NCBI GenBank assembly: GCA_905250115.1 | Contig: CAJNOI010000008.1 | Location: 449,822 to 513,821 of the forward strand | Source: Adineta steineri | Lineage: Eukaryota > Rotifera > Eurotatoria > Adinetida > Adinetidae | DNA: 64,000 nt | Direction of reading: 5' to 3' | Part shown: positions 34,516 to 46,756 of the stretch, in pieces | How the letters are laid out: each line of letters opens with the position of its first letter | Numbering within the stretch: position 1 is the first letter of the stretch | Translations under genes and position numbers: made by a program | Notes under the pieces: model-generated | What the model saw: only the letters and a program-made list of their open reading frames with translations | The model's database searches: none | Told to the model about the DNA's origin: nothing

Positions 34516-35868
34516 ATGACTTCGATTTCGATTGATGATGATTGTCAAATATTAGATGATAAACATGATGAAGAAAAATGTTCGGATAATGATACTGATA
34601 AATCAATTACGAGTTCAACAAGTGATTCATCGAATGAATGTCCATTTAATGCTGAAATATCTTCAAAACTTAGTACAGCATTTGCTAAAGCAACAGGTAT
34701 TGATATTGAATTTGCTATTCAATTACTTAAAGATCATGGATGGAATATTGATCAAGCATTAAAAGCTACATATGAAGCGAAAGAACATGCACAATCAATA
34801 ATTAGTACTAAGTATAAAAAATGATCTATTTATTTGTTTTAACTTAATTTCAATAATAAATTTTTGTAGAGAAAATTGGAAAAAAACGAATGAGAAATAT
34901 TTGAAAATTTCCTCATGGAATACTGATACAACAGATTGTGATGAAATTGAATTGAATGATTTAATTGAACAACGAGCTGAAACTATAATTGAAATTTTAC
35001 TTCGGTAACAACAGAAAAAATCTAAAATATTTTTTTAATTAATTTTCATGAATCTTTTCTAAGAGAAAAACCTGATGTTATTCTTCTACAACAAGTTGGA
35101 ACAGTAGCATTAACATTAATAATAACATATCTTTCATCATTATATGACGATGAATCAGTTCAAATTGGTTTGAAGAAAACGAATATAATTTCAATTTAAT
35201 TTCTAATTTATTTTTAGATTCACCAAATAATTGTAATTATGTATCCATATTTACACGAAAATCATTAATAAAAAAGAAAAATGTATCGATTATTTCAAAT
35301 GAAGACAATTGGAAAATGCTTAAAATTGAAGTAATTATTTTAAACAAGAATATTGTACATTAAAAGAAAATATTTTCATAAAACTTTAGGTTGAATATAA
35401 AGATTCTTTAAAATTGGATTTATTCAATGCTGTAATTGATGAAAATACATCATCATTCTGTTTCGAACAAATTAATGAAACTAATCCAGATCACATTGTT
35501 ATATCTGGTATTAGTAGTAAAGTTAGTTTTAATATCCTAGCCTTTTATTTATTGATTAATATTTGAATTAATAGATTTCAGAAAATGCTTGGGATTTTAA
35601 TATGTGTGATCTCATTGATCTATGGGAAAAAACTGGTAAACAACCTGAAGTAACATATACCTATGATCCAGAATTAAATTCAAATATTAATGGAAATGAA
35701 AAACCTGAACGTTATGATCGGCTATTTTATCGAACATCAACATCATTAAATGATCAATTTAAACCAATTCATATGGAATTAGAAGGTATTCAACATATTA
35801 AAACATCTGATAGGATTTTTCCATCAACTCATTGGGCAATTCAAGGTTATTTCGATATTGATAGTTAA
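34516..35868 (+). CDS. TDP2-like UBA/EEP protein with lost catalytic residues
   Basis: Six exons: 34516-34811, 34870-35004, 35064-35167, 35218-35330, 35390-35521 and 35575-35868, all in phase, 357 residues. Order follows tyrosyl-DNA phosphodiesterase 2: an acidic N-terminus, a UBA-like domain (about residues 47-92, IDIEFAIQLLKDHGWNIDQA), then an endonuclease/exonuclease/phosphatase fold starting ISSWNTD. The end is very TDP2-like: DLIDLWEKTGKQPEVTYTYD, ERYDRLFYR and FPSTHWAI. TDP2 normally needs Asn, Glu, Asp and His. Here Asn (WN, N116) and His (THW, H346) remain, but the LQE glutamate is Q154 in DVILLQQVG, and the segment that should hold SHLEST and GDTN reads VEYKDSLKLDLFNAV to VISGISS with neither motif. 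All splice sites and the frame are intact, so this is probably an expressed pseudoenzyme rather than a decaying gene. Confidence 0.7.
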
Positions 35869-36036
35869 TATATATATATATCCAAATTTTTTTAATTTAA
35901 TTAAATAGACTACAGAAGCTTTCTATTATTAATAAAAAATAGTTCAAATATAATCATAACAGAAAATTAGTTTCTATTTTTGAAAAGGAAGCAATTTGAG
36001 AAAATGATTATAATTTTTCAAAGAAGTGTGATAGAG

Positions 36037-36391
36037 TATTAAATAGGGAATATGTTTTGCGGTCAGTAAAATAACTGAAATATCAGTAAATATATTAATT
36101 GGTCAGTTTTTAAAAAAATCAGTAAACAATTCAAAAGTGGTCAGTAAATTTTATGGAAGTAGCAGTGAAAAAATATGATTTTTGTCAGTAAAAAAAAGAA
36201 AAGTAGACCATCTTTGCACAAATTTATATTTTTTTACTTTCCATTCCATTTTATTTACTGATCGTTCAAATTTTATTATGAACGTATCAAATTAATCACT
36301 GACCATTCAATAATTCTACTGATTTTTGAATTTTTTGTTTTACTCACCGTTTCATTTATTCTACTGACCACTTAAATGACACCCTATTAAA
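36037..36391. mobile_element. 341-bp foldback MITE with multiple GTCAGTA words
   Basis: The element at 36044-36384 starts TAGGG, ends ACCC, and is flanked by the direct repeat TATTAAA (36037-36043 and 36385-36391). The left half has at least five GTCAGTA-like words in one orientation (36062 onward) and the right half at least four inverted TACTGA/CACTGACC words, so the whole folds back. The outer ends match as GGG, about 15 nt, then GGTCAGTA. Non-coding. The TTAA inside the flank and the TA at the ends leave the superfamily open (piggyBac- or Tc1-like). Confidence 0.65.
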
Positions 36392-37612
36392 GAAGTCTTA
36401 AATTTATAAACTTGCAATTTCTTTTGCTTAAATTCAAATAAGGCAGAGGCATCGTCTACTACCTATCTGATGTTTGAATCAGCTATAAACTGAGGTTACA
36501 TATCGAGAGTAAGTATGTTCTATGCATTTCTCGGCCAAATTTAAAGACATAGATAATAATTATTTTTATCAATTTTTTCATTGGTTATTACATAGACCTA
36601 CGTGCTCTAATCTCATCTATTCAACGGTGAAAACCATCATACTCTTCTCTCACCACATATAATGACATATGAAATAGTATATATGCCATATGTATCTGTA
36701 TTGTTAATAGCATTTAAAAGTTTTCAAAAAGAAAAATACATTAACAACATTTTAATAAGTTTTCTTCGACTCGACTATATTATTTTAACCAAATATACAT
36801 ATAACTTTTAATATTATTGGAATTATATTTTATCGTAAATAATAGTACAGTTAATTTCATTATTAATATATTATATAATCAATATAAATAAAGATTTAAC
36901 ACATATAAGAATAAGAATCAAAGAAAATTGAAATTTTGAAAAGAGAACCCAAAATGTTCTTTACACATATGGACTCAGTTCACAATATTGTATGACTTAA
37001 ATCTTATATAAGATACAATTATTATGTTTTCATATTTGTTTTTTATAAAGCCATACATAATTATGAATCACTACAATTATTACGGTGACAAAAAATAACT
37101 GATCTTTCATTCGTCATTACATTATGATTTACTTTAACAAACTATATACAGCGATCAATGAATAATAATCTACTTTGCTAGTATTATAAAAATGAATTAA
37201 TAGTTTTTTTAAGTTTAATTTGATAAAATAGAAAAAAAATTACAAAAAAAAGAATTTCATCATCATTACGAAATTATTTAATTCAAAGCAAACTTTTTAA
37301 TGTCCTTGTTTAGTCTTCCTGCTGATTGAGATCAATAACTTGCATGTTTTTCTTCAACGATTATAGTTCTTAATGAAGATGAAAAGTAAATATTTGTTGA
37401 TAAATAATAATTTTTTTATTGACAAATCATGTTTTATGTGATTCGATATTGTGATTATTTGATTAATTTATCCTTCAACTAAATCAATACAATTTGCAAT
37501 TAATAAATTCTATCTCGTAATAATATATCTAAATAATATTTGTTCTTTTTTTGGAATAAATGTCTAGTTTTACTCATAGAAAGAAATAACAATCATATAG
37601 ACGATGTAGATT
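36392..37612. other. Intergenic stretch, 1.2 kb
   Basis: AT-rich, no gene, RNA or repeat that I can support. Confidence 0.45.
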
Positions 37613-39989
37613 TTAAAGCGCATTTGTCTCCTTGAATGATTTCAATAATTCATTAAATGTTGGTCGTTCTTGTGGACTACCCGCTAAACAACGTTCACAT
37701 AAAATTTGTCGCTTTCTTAAATTTTGATTATCTACTTCTAATTCATTTGAATATAATTCTTGTGCAAATCTACCAAATGCAAATACATCAGATTTTTCTA
37801 AAACATGTTGCGATAAAACTTCTGGTGGTGTATGAGTAAGAAATTTGTCGGCATCATCAATATTATTTAATTTTACCAATATATTTTCTGGTATTTCATC
37901 AATACGATAAATAAATACATCATCTGCTGTAATATTTCCATGAATAATTTTAGCATCACTAAGATGTTGAAGACCAGAAGCAATTTGATATAATATAAAA
38001 TCAAGAATTTCAATTGTTAATTTAGCACGATCATCTTTAATTAAGTGAGAAAGTGTTTGCATCGATGAATATTCTTGAACGAGAAGAATACCTGAATCAT
38101 TGTGTTCAACTCTACCAAATATTGGTACAATATTTTCATGTGTTTTAAGTTGACAATTTGATTTAGCAATGGTTTCAGCATGTATTCCATTTAAATGTAC
38201 AAGAATAATTTTTGAATTATTTGATGATGCATTATTTCCTATCCATTCAGCTCGATAGATTGATTTTGTAGGAGTTTTTATAAATGGTATTTGTTCAGTT
38301 TTTTTAACATCAACATCAAGTTTGTATTTATAAAGTGATTTTCGTTGACATTCACGACGAAAATCATCAGCCACCTGTTTAATAGCACGATTTGGAATAA
38401 GTTTACTCACAGATAATGGTTCACGCGTCATAGGACTTGTTTCTTCTTTTTCAACCCATGGAACAATGGCATCGTGTTCATATGTATGACCATCAGGACC
38501 AATGACGGGATTACGAAAGACTGACTTTGTTATTGGACATACAAGACCACTCGATACAGGAAAGTTTTCTGTTGGTGATGGAGTACGTGTACGTGGAGGT
38601 GCACTAGCCGTTTGTAATACATTTTCAGAAACAACACGACGAGGACGGCGAGGATGACGTGCAGGAGGTCCTGTATGGACAACTGAATGTCTTCCTGGTG
38701 TACGATCAGGATTGGCTCGACATCGATTCTAATATTATAAGAAAGAGAAGTCGTAATTTAATTAATATATAATATAAATCTTTTTTTTTATCAGGCCAAA
38801 TACAAAAGTTAACATAAATATAAACTTTAGATCAAATGATAACAGCAAAATCATTGATCTCTAAGTGAAGCTGATAAAGGCTCAATAAATCTACGATTGC
38901 TATCGAATACTTTATATGTCTTTATAATAACAGAAGCTAATAAAAGTAAAAAAAGATGTAGTATAGTAGTACACATACAATAACATGTGTCAAAATATAT
39001 TCTAGTTTTTTCTTTGTCAGTTAATCTTATCAAAAAACAAAATTTGCTTTTTATCTGATGGATATTATTATGATAATATCAAGACAATAGTAAGTGTAAT
39101 ATATGATAATTCGATAGAAAATGAATGAATGAATACTGATATTTCTATTTTTGAATAAAAACAATTTCAATATAGATAAACTTGATTTTTAACCAAGTTC
39201 TACGCTTTTCACTGTAATTACGCAAGTCAAAAATTTTATTTTCATATAACTATATCAATAAACAGTCATGAGGCATGACTTCATTATTGATCTATGTGTC
39301 ATATTTTGATAACACATTTACGTCTTTTTTTTTACACAAGTATATGAAGTACAAAGCACAATGCGTTACAAATATTTACTTTTCTAATAATGAAGGTCTA
39401 TGGTAGTTAAAGAGTAATAGATGACACTATTTTCTCAAGAAAATACTTAATAAAAAAATATTCACAATATAAATCAAAGTCAAATCTTTAGATAATAATA
39501 CATGTAGGAAATTAATATATCATAAAATAGAATCAAGAAACACAGAATCTCCTCAATTTACAAAATTAGAGACAAACAATAGTAAAATCTACATACCTGA
39601 TGATTAAGTAAATTATTAATCGGTTGAGGTCTACTACAAAATTCACAAGGAAGAGTTGTAGGTGGCTCACTTTCAGTATCATCCGTGAATGATCTAGATA
39701 TTAAAAGAAAACAAATTTGTTTATTTTTATTATGTATCATATTTACTCAGTTGGTGTTGCTGAAAATGTATCATCATCACTATCCGATAAAGGTGGTGAA
39801 GACTAGAAGATAAAAAGACATGACATACATAATATCAAGAAAATTTTTACATACTACTGTTGATCTTATTCGACGATGAACATGGACAAGAGGGGAGCTG
39901 TCTCTACGTATAAGTCTTGTAACAGTAGATCCAACTTGATGAACTTTTTTATTAAATCTCCTGAAAGATCGTTGTAATTCGTATTTCAT
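37613..39989 (-). CDS. C2HC zinc finger, U-box and pseudokinase protein
   Basis: Four exons: 39855-39989, 39747-39802, 39597-39693 and 37613-38728, all in phase, 467 residues. A basic N-terminus is followed by a short zinc finger (C80-x2-C83-x11-H95-x3-C99, in CEFCSRPQPINNLLNHQNRC), a Pro/Arg-rich linker, a U-box at about residues 157-225 (LVCPITKSVFRNPVIGPDGH, then the IVPWVE and MTREPLS segments), and a kinase-like domain to the end. The U-box should bind an E2, making this a probable E3 ubiquitin ligase. The kinase part has IIHGNITADDVFI in place of HRD...N, VKLNNIDDAD in place of DFG, and no clear VAIK lysine, while PPEVL and SDVFAFG are kept; it is therefore a predicted pseudokinase, perhaps a substrate-binding module. 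U-box plus kinase is known mainly from plants. Confidence 0.75.
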
Positions 39990-42014
39990 TGTTCAAGGCC
40001 AAAAAAAATCGAGATTCAAGTATGAAGTAGGTGTAATATAAAGAAAGTGAATAAGGTATGTGATTCACAAAAAAAACAGAGCTCTTATTGCTCCTGCATA
40101 TACAAGAGAAACGAAAAAATGTCGGAAGCAAGAGAACAACAGGTTTTTCTCCCTTTCTTTTACATCATTTTATCGTATTAGCCGTCATGAAATCTTTTTC
40201 TTTCGTCAGAACAAGAAAGAAAAAAAAAGGACTGCTGACGTAAATAGCAAAAAGTCATTCTTTTTGACCTCGTGAATGAATAATTCTGACTAGGGCTATA
40301 ACAAGTAGCAAATAAGAAACATTTATCGATTTGGTTTTATCCAACAATAATATACAAAACGGAAAAATTTTTCAAGTACTAATCATACCAAGAGCAATCC
40401 TATTTCTATATACTACTATTTAAATGACGTCAGGCAATTAAAAACAAATTCTAGTTGACAGAATGTAAAGAATGATATCTAATCTTAAATCAGATGATAA
40501 AAATGTAAATTAATCGTTAGTAATCGATATATCATCTTCAAGAACTAATATTTCCTTGTAGAAAAATATTTTTCTTCATAAAATAGTATATTATCAAGCG
40601 TCATCTGTCGAATTCTATAGAACTTTAATAATAGAACATAAACCAATGCGTACATTTAGAATAGAAAGTAATATATATATATTAGAATCTTAAAGTTTTA
40701 ACTCATCTATAAAGAATAATGATGTACTTCTTCTTCACTCATTGTTTTCCTTTAAGGCATTCATTCAACGGATACATATATATTCTATTGAATAGAATCA
40801 TATGTCCTGTGGTTAATCAAGATGTTCAACATTATTATTTTGTCATTCTAATCTTCACTTAACATACATTATAAGATTTAGTTTCATTTCTATAGTCATT
40901 TTAACAAAAGCAATCATATCAATATTTAGAATTTGTCATCCGTATATATATACATAAAACAACAAAAATTATATTGATCCTAAATTGACTTCTACTATTT
41001 ACTTTTCTTTCGCTTTATCAAAATAGGAAATCAAACAAACAATAGAATTCTTTTGACTAATGGTGAGAAACATTCCTCCGTATATAATATATCCAATATT
41101 CTACATATTTTCTTTCCTATGATATTATATTTGCATATTGATGATCTAAACATTTTTTTCATTTAAAAAACCATATATCTAATCAGTTTTATAATCATTA
41201 TTATAAATGTCATAAGTAACCTTAAGTTTAATAATAAAAAAAGTGTTAACAGAGATTGCTTCAGTTGATGAACTACAACGATAAACAAATAAGCACACGT
41301 GTGCCTATCATCATCATCATTTTTTATTTTGTATGTTGCTTGCACACATGCACAGCTAATTGGTCCCACATATATATATTATCGATAAACATTCATTCTC
41401 CCTAGTGAGCTTTTTGTTGCATCATATATATCTGTCAAAAATTCTTGTTATTTTCTTTCTTTTTTGTAATAATATATCAAGTTATATATTCGTCAAAATG
41501 AATGAAACTATTTTCTTTTTTGTGTTGCATAGTTTTGATGCACTCGAATGAACGATTATAATCAATATGATATCACATATGAACATCACCCAAAGCAAAT
41601 GAAGACGATGGGTGGGATTAAAAATCTTCTCATTGAATACATGTATTGTTTGTTCAGAGACAAAATCAAGGGTACTTTGATCCGTTTCGTATTTGACACT
41701 CGTTTGCCATACAAACACACGTTCAATCAATAACAGAGAGAAAGAAAACGCGTGTTGAGGCACAACAGCAAATAAAACGTATGAACTCTTTGTTGAGACA
41801 TAGAATAAGAAAGAGAAACGACTTCTCCTTCTTTCTCTCTCTTTTTTTCTTCTCTCTTCTCTCTTCTCTTCTCTTCCGGAGAATGAGAGGATCACAATGT
41901 ATGTATATATGTAATCATAGTGTCTTGTCGATGATCAATTAACTAGTTGCTGGTCAACGAATCATTTGGATGTCGGTCAAGTGTTGTCTTGTCTATTTCA
42001 ATTGACGTAATGGA
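39990..42014. other. Intergenic stretch, 2.0 kb
   Basis: No gene seen. A CT-rich microsatellite lies at about 41826-41876. The upstream regions of the U-box gene (minus) and of the sulfotransferase gene (plus) share this divergent interval. Confidence 0.45.
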
Positions 42015-43889
42015 ATGATCTTAGTACTAGTTATTGTTTGTATTTTATCAACAATTATATCTTCTTCTCCTTCTGAAGTAACAAATTCACAACAATTTCC
42101 AAAAGCAATCATCATTGGTGTAAAAAAGTGTGGTACACGTGCTTTACTAAAATTTTTATCTGTACATCCAGCTATAGCTGCATCATCACAAGAAGTTCAT
42201 TTCTTTGATACTCCCAAAAACTTTCGACTTGGGTCGGATTGGTATCGGTACGTATAAAAAAGTTTTTTTCGAAAAAAATGTACTATAAATTATTAGTTAA
42301 AACAACAGATAGATTAAAGTCATCGTCTCAAGAGTGCAGACGAGCGCGTTTATTCTTTCAAGTGCACACATGCGCATGCGTAGGGATGAGACGAATAAGT
42401 ATACTAGGGAGTCTATTCAAGCATGTATAATGATCTCTATCATTAGAGAGAGCAAAAATGACAGTAACTATGAACATCAATAATTTAGTTCAAGAGAATG
42501 TCCGAGATATTATTTCTAGCATGAAATCGATTTTCTTTTTTAGTGTATATTTGTACATTACATAGTCTAGTATAGTATTTTGGAAATGAAATTTCTCTCG
42601 CGTGTTTCATCCTATGTAATCGAAACATCCCTACGGGCGACTACTATTTATTATATAGAATAAAATATAAAATCGATATGGCACGCAAGTAAAAAGCTTT
42701 ATGTAAAATAGTTTGTGCAGATGTGCCCTTTTTTTTTTGATCGCATCAGGTGGGCGGCAAATTTTAATTGAAAAGGACCTTAAAAAAATGCATTCAATCG
42801 AAAAATAGAGAGGATAAAGAATAAGAGATCAATCTACACGAAAAGTAAAAGCATTGAACTTGAAATATATATTGAAAATGATTTCATCTGCTATTAAAAA
42901 TATATTTTAATAAATGAATGGAATGTAATTATAAATAACGTTTTTTTCGTCTGATAATACAAAATATATTTTATAAGAGAAAAAACAAGACATCGTGTAA
43001 TTCATTATTGACTGTTGAAAACAAGAGATCAATGGTGAAATTGATCCGGCGAGAAGAAAAGGTGTGCCGATGCGTATAGGAAACATTCGCTTCACTTCCT
43101 TGTTTTTATCTTATCATCATCACAGTATGACGTCTAATATAACATATACTGTTGCTTCTGTGCTCTCATTTATCATACATACATATACATGCCATGATCA
43201 TAATCGTATAATTGAACGATTACACCTTGAGAAAGCGAAGAAGAAAAAAAAATGTAAAATGATTGATGAGTACCGTTTATTTATTATTTTTTAGAAATCA
43301 GATGCCAATAGCTACAACTAATCAATATGTAACAATAGAAAAAACGCCACATTATTTCATTGATAGACATACACCTAAACGTCTAGCACATTTATTACCT
43401 GATGTTAAATTAATTTTAATTTTACGAGATCCAGTTATACGAGCCATAAGTGATTATGTTCAAATTAAAAGTCGACATGAATATTATCCAACATTTGATG
43501 AATTTATTTCAATGAAAAATTTTACTCGTTGGACACCAATTAAAATTGGTTGTTATGCTATATATCTTCGTCGTTGGTTAAAATATTTTCCATTAGAACG
43601 AATACATTTTGTTGATGGTGAAAATTTAATTCAACGTCCATGGGAAGAACTTCAACATGTACAAAAATTTTTAAATATATCAAATGATATTCGACAAGAA
43701 AATTTTTATTTTAATTCAAATAAACGTGGTTTTCCATGTATAAAACAACCAAATGGATGTTTAGGATCATCCAAAGGACGACAACATCCATTTATTTCTG
43801 ACATTACACGTGCAAAACTAAAAAATTTGTATTCAACATGTAATAGACAATTTAAACAACTTGCTCAAATAAATTTTCCTTGGCTTTAA
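42015..43889 (+). CDS. Heparan sulfate glucosamine 3-O-sulfotransferase-like
   Basis: Two exons, 42015-42247 and 43295-43889, joined in phase as W-Y-R across a 1,047-nt intron; 275 residues, within the family range (about 300). A hydrophobic N-terminus (ILVLVIVCILSTIISS) acts as signal anchor for the Golgi lumen. The 5'-phosphosulfate loop reads KAIIIGVKKCGTRALLKFL, the 3'-phosphate site ILRDPVIRAISDY, and VHFFD and EKTPHYF complete the active-site region; the C-terminus has the FPCIKQ...CLGSSKGRQHP pattern with the conserved cysteine pair. The enzyme transfers sulfate from PAPS to the 3-OH of glucosamine in heparan sulfate. Exons look intact. Confidence 0.85.
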
Positions 43890-45506
43890 GATGTACACAA
43901 TCATTTTAGATACAAGTGTGATGTAGAGAATTTTGAATATTATTTGTTATTTTTTATTATGTACTACAAATATAATATTGAAAGAAAAAAAGAATTGTTA
44001 TTTTTCTCTTGATAATTATCATTGTTATCCTTGGGTAATCTATTGTTGAAAGATTTTTCGATAGCAATTAATTTATTCAGCTCAATTATCTACATCTATC
44101 CATGGTTACAATTGATGTTCATCTTGATGCGCTTATTTGCACATCACACTCACACCCTTTCTTTATTATTTACAACATTAAACAATAAGAACTTAAATGA
44201 ATCCTTTGCGAATGATTAGTTTTATTCAAATATTCATACGAATTGAAGTGTCAAAATATATTATGTGTTCAATTTAATCAATCATTCGAATAAGTTTTAG
44301 GTGACAAAATATAGATGAAGTGAGGCGAAATGTACCATCTGCGTATTTGAAATATCAAAAAAAAAGATATACATAGAATAGAAAATAATATGTAGTTTTC
44401 CATCGTACAGGAAATCTAGTAATCATTTAATCGAGAATGATAATGATGTTTCCCAATCATATATATAGGCTGACACATGTCGACAATGAAACAAACCAGT
44501 CAGCTGCCCGCCTCTTATCCACACACACAATATACACGCGATGAGCAGAAGACATCACGTCAATGAACCATTTGTTCAATGAGAACAATGGCGGCGAGCT
44601 GATGCCCTAATGCTTCTTTTGTCATAATATACTGTTTGTCTTTCATTGTCAAGAGAATCAATTCAATTTATGGATAGACAACTGATGACATTTAGCAAAA
44701 GACATATATATCTATAGAAAAAATTATAGCATCTTTCTTTACTTATTCGATATTTTCTATTGGAAACTAAATTCAAACACCTAGAGCTAAAATTGAATTC
44801 TTTTACATGATTATAAAAGAAAAGAAGATCAGTGTATATATATATGTCTAGACGTTAAATGACTAACTATGTATTTCCTTTCATAATTATCTTCTTCTCC
44901 ATTTTTTTTTCCATTTCATAATGGAGTTTTCATTACTATGAAATATTAAATTGAACGAGAATTATAATGAGAATTAAATAACATTTTTATTTCAATGTAA
45001 TGATTATGCCTAGTTCGATTATTAAATGAAGCGTTAGGAGAAAAAAAACATTATCTTTAAATTTAGTATTCCATTGAGAATCAAAATGACACTTCATATA
45101 CAAATTTTATAATAGAAAATTTTTCTCGGAAAATCGTTTGACCTTTATTATAAAAAGTGATTATATATACATTTATATCTATCATAATGAACTTTCTATT
45201 CGGGTTTTCATTTATGTTCGATCAAAGTCAAGCTTGTATTTCTGAACAATATACTTATCTTCTTGATGGTCATAGTGATATGATAAATGAGAAAAGGAAA
45301 GTTCAAACGGCACTAGTTAGTTTCTTTTTCTCCATCATTTCCGATCGATCATAGTGCGTACAAATAAATCATTTTCTACACAGCTGGAATTCACATCATA
45401 CGTAATAAACATCATATGTTCTATAACAACTATCAAGTGTCTATTATCTCTTTTGTCTATAGAGACAATTCGTTTAAAATGAATTTGTTTTTCATTTCTC
45501 TTTTTT
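43890..45506. other. Intergenic stretch, 1.6 kb, ending at an assembly gap
   Basis: No gene seen. I looked on the minus strand for the missing second half of the KDM4 gene (GFNHGFNCAE-type sequence) and did not find it. Confidence 0.5.
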
Positions 45507-45516
45507 NNNNNNNNNN
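45507..45516. other. Assembly gap, 10 N
   Basis: A run of 10 N that interrupts the KDM4 JmjC domain. Confidence 0.99.
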
Positions 45517-46608
<1,092 letters not shown>

Positions 46609-46756
46609 CTGGAAGAAAAATATATAAAGTCATCTATTCAATCAATTCTATTTCATTTTAAATAAAAAAAAAATAACATAATAACAACAATTACTATTTC
46701 GTTTTCATCTATATAATATTAACAATAAAAAAAAACAATTATTTATACTATCGAAT

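Noticed and set aside
41482-41895. 137-codon open frame on the minus strand
   Set aside because: Its N-terminal third is translated from a CT/GA microsatellite and the rest has no domain or splice context.
42380-42635. GTAGGGATG/CATCCCTAC inverted pair in the sulfotransferase intron
   Set aside because: Only 9 bp, no target duplication and no similarity between the adjoining sequences; may be chance.
43064-43294. Frame within the sulfotransferase intron
   Set aside because: Intron-internal, low complexity, ends inside the acceptor region; the exon 2 splice is well supported without it.
45157-45354. Short plus-strand frame before the second gap
   Set aside because: No homology, no splice partners; AT-rich background.
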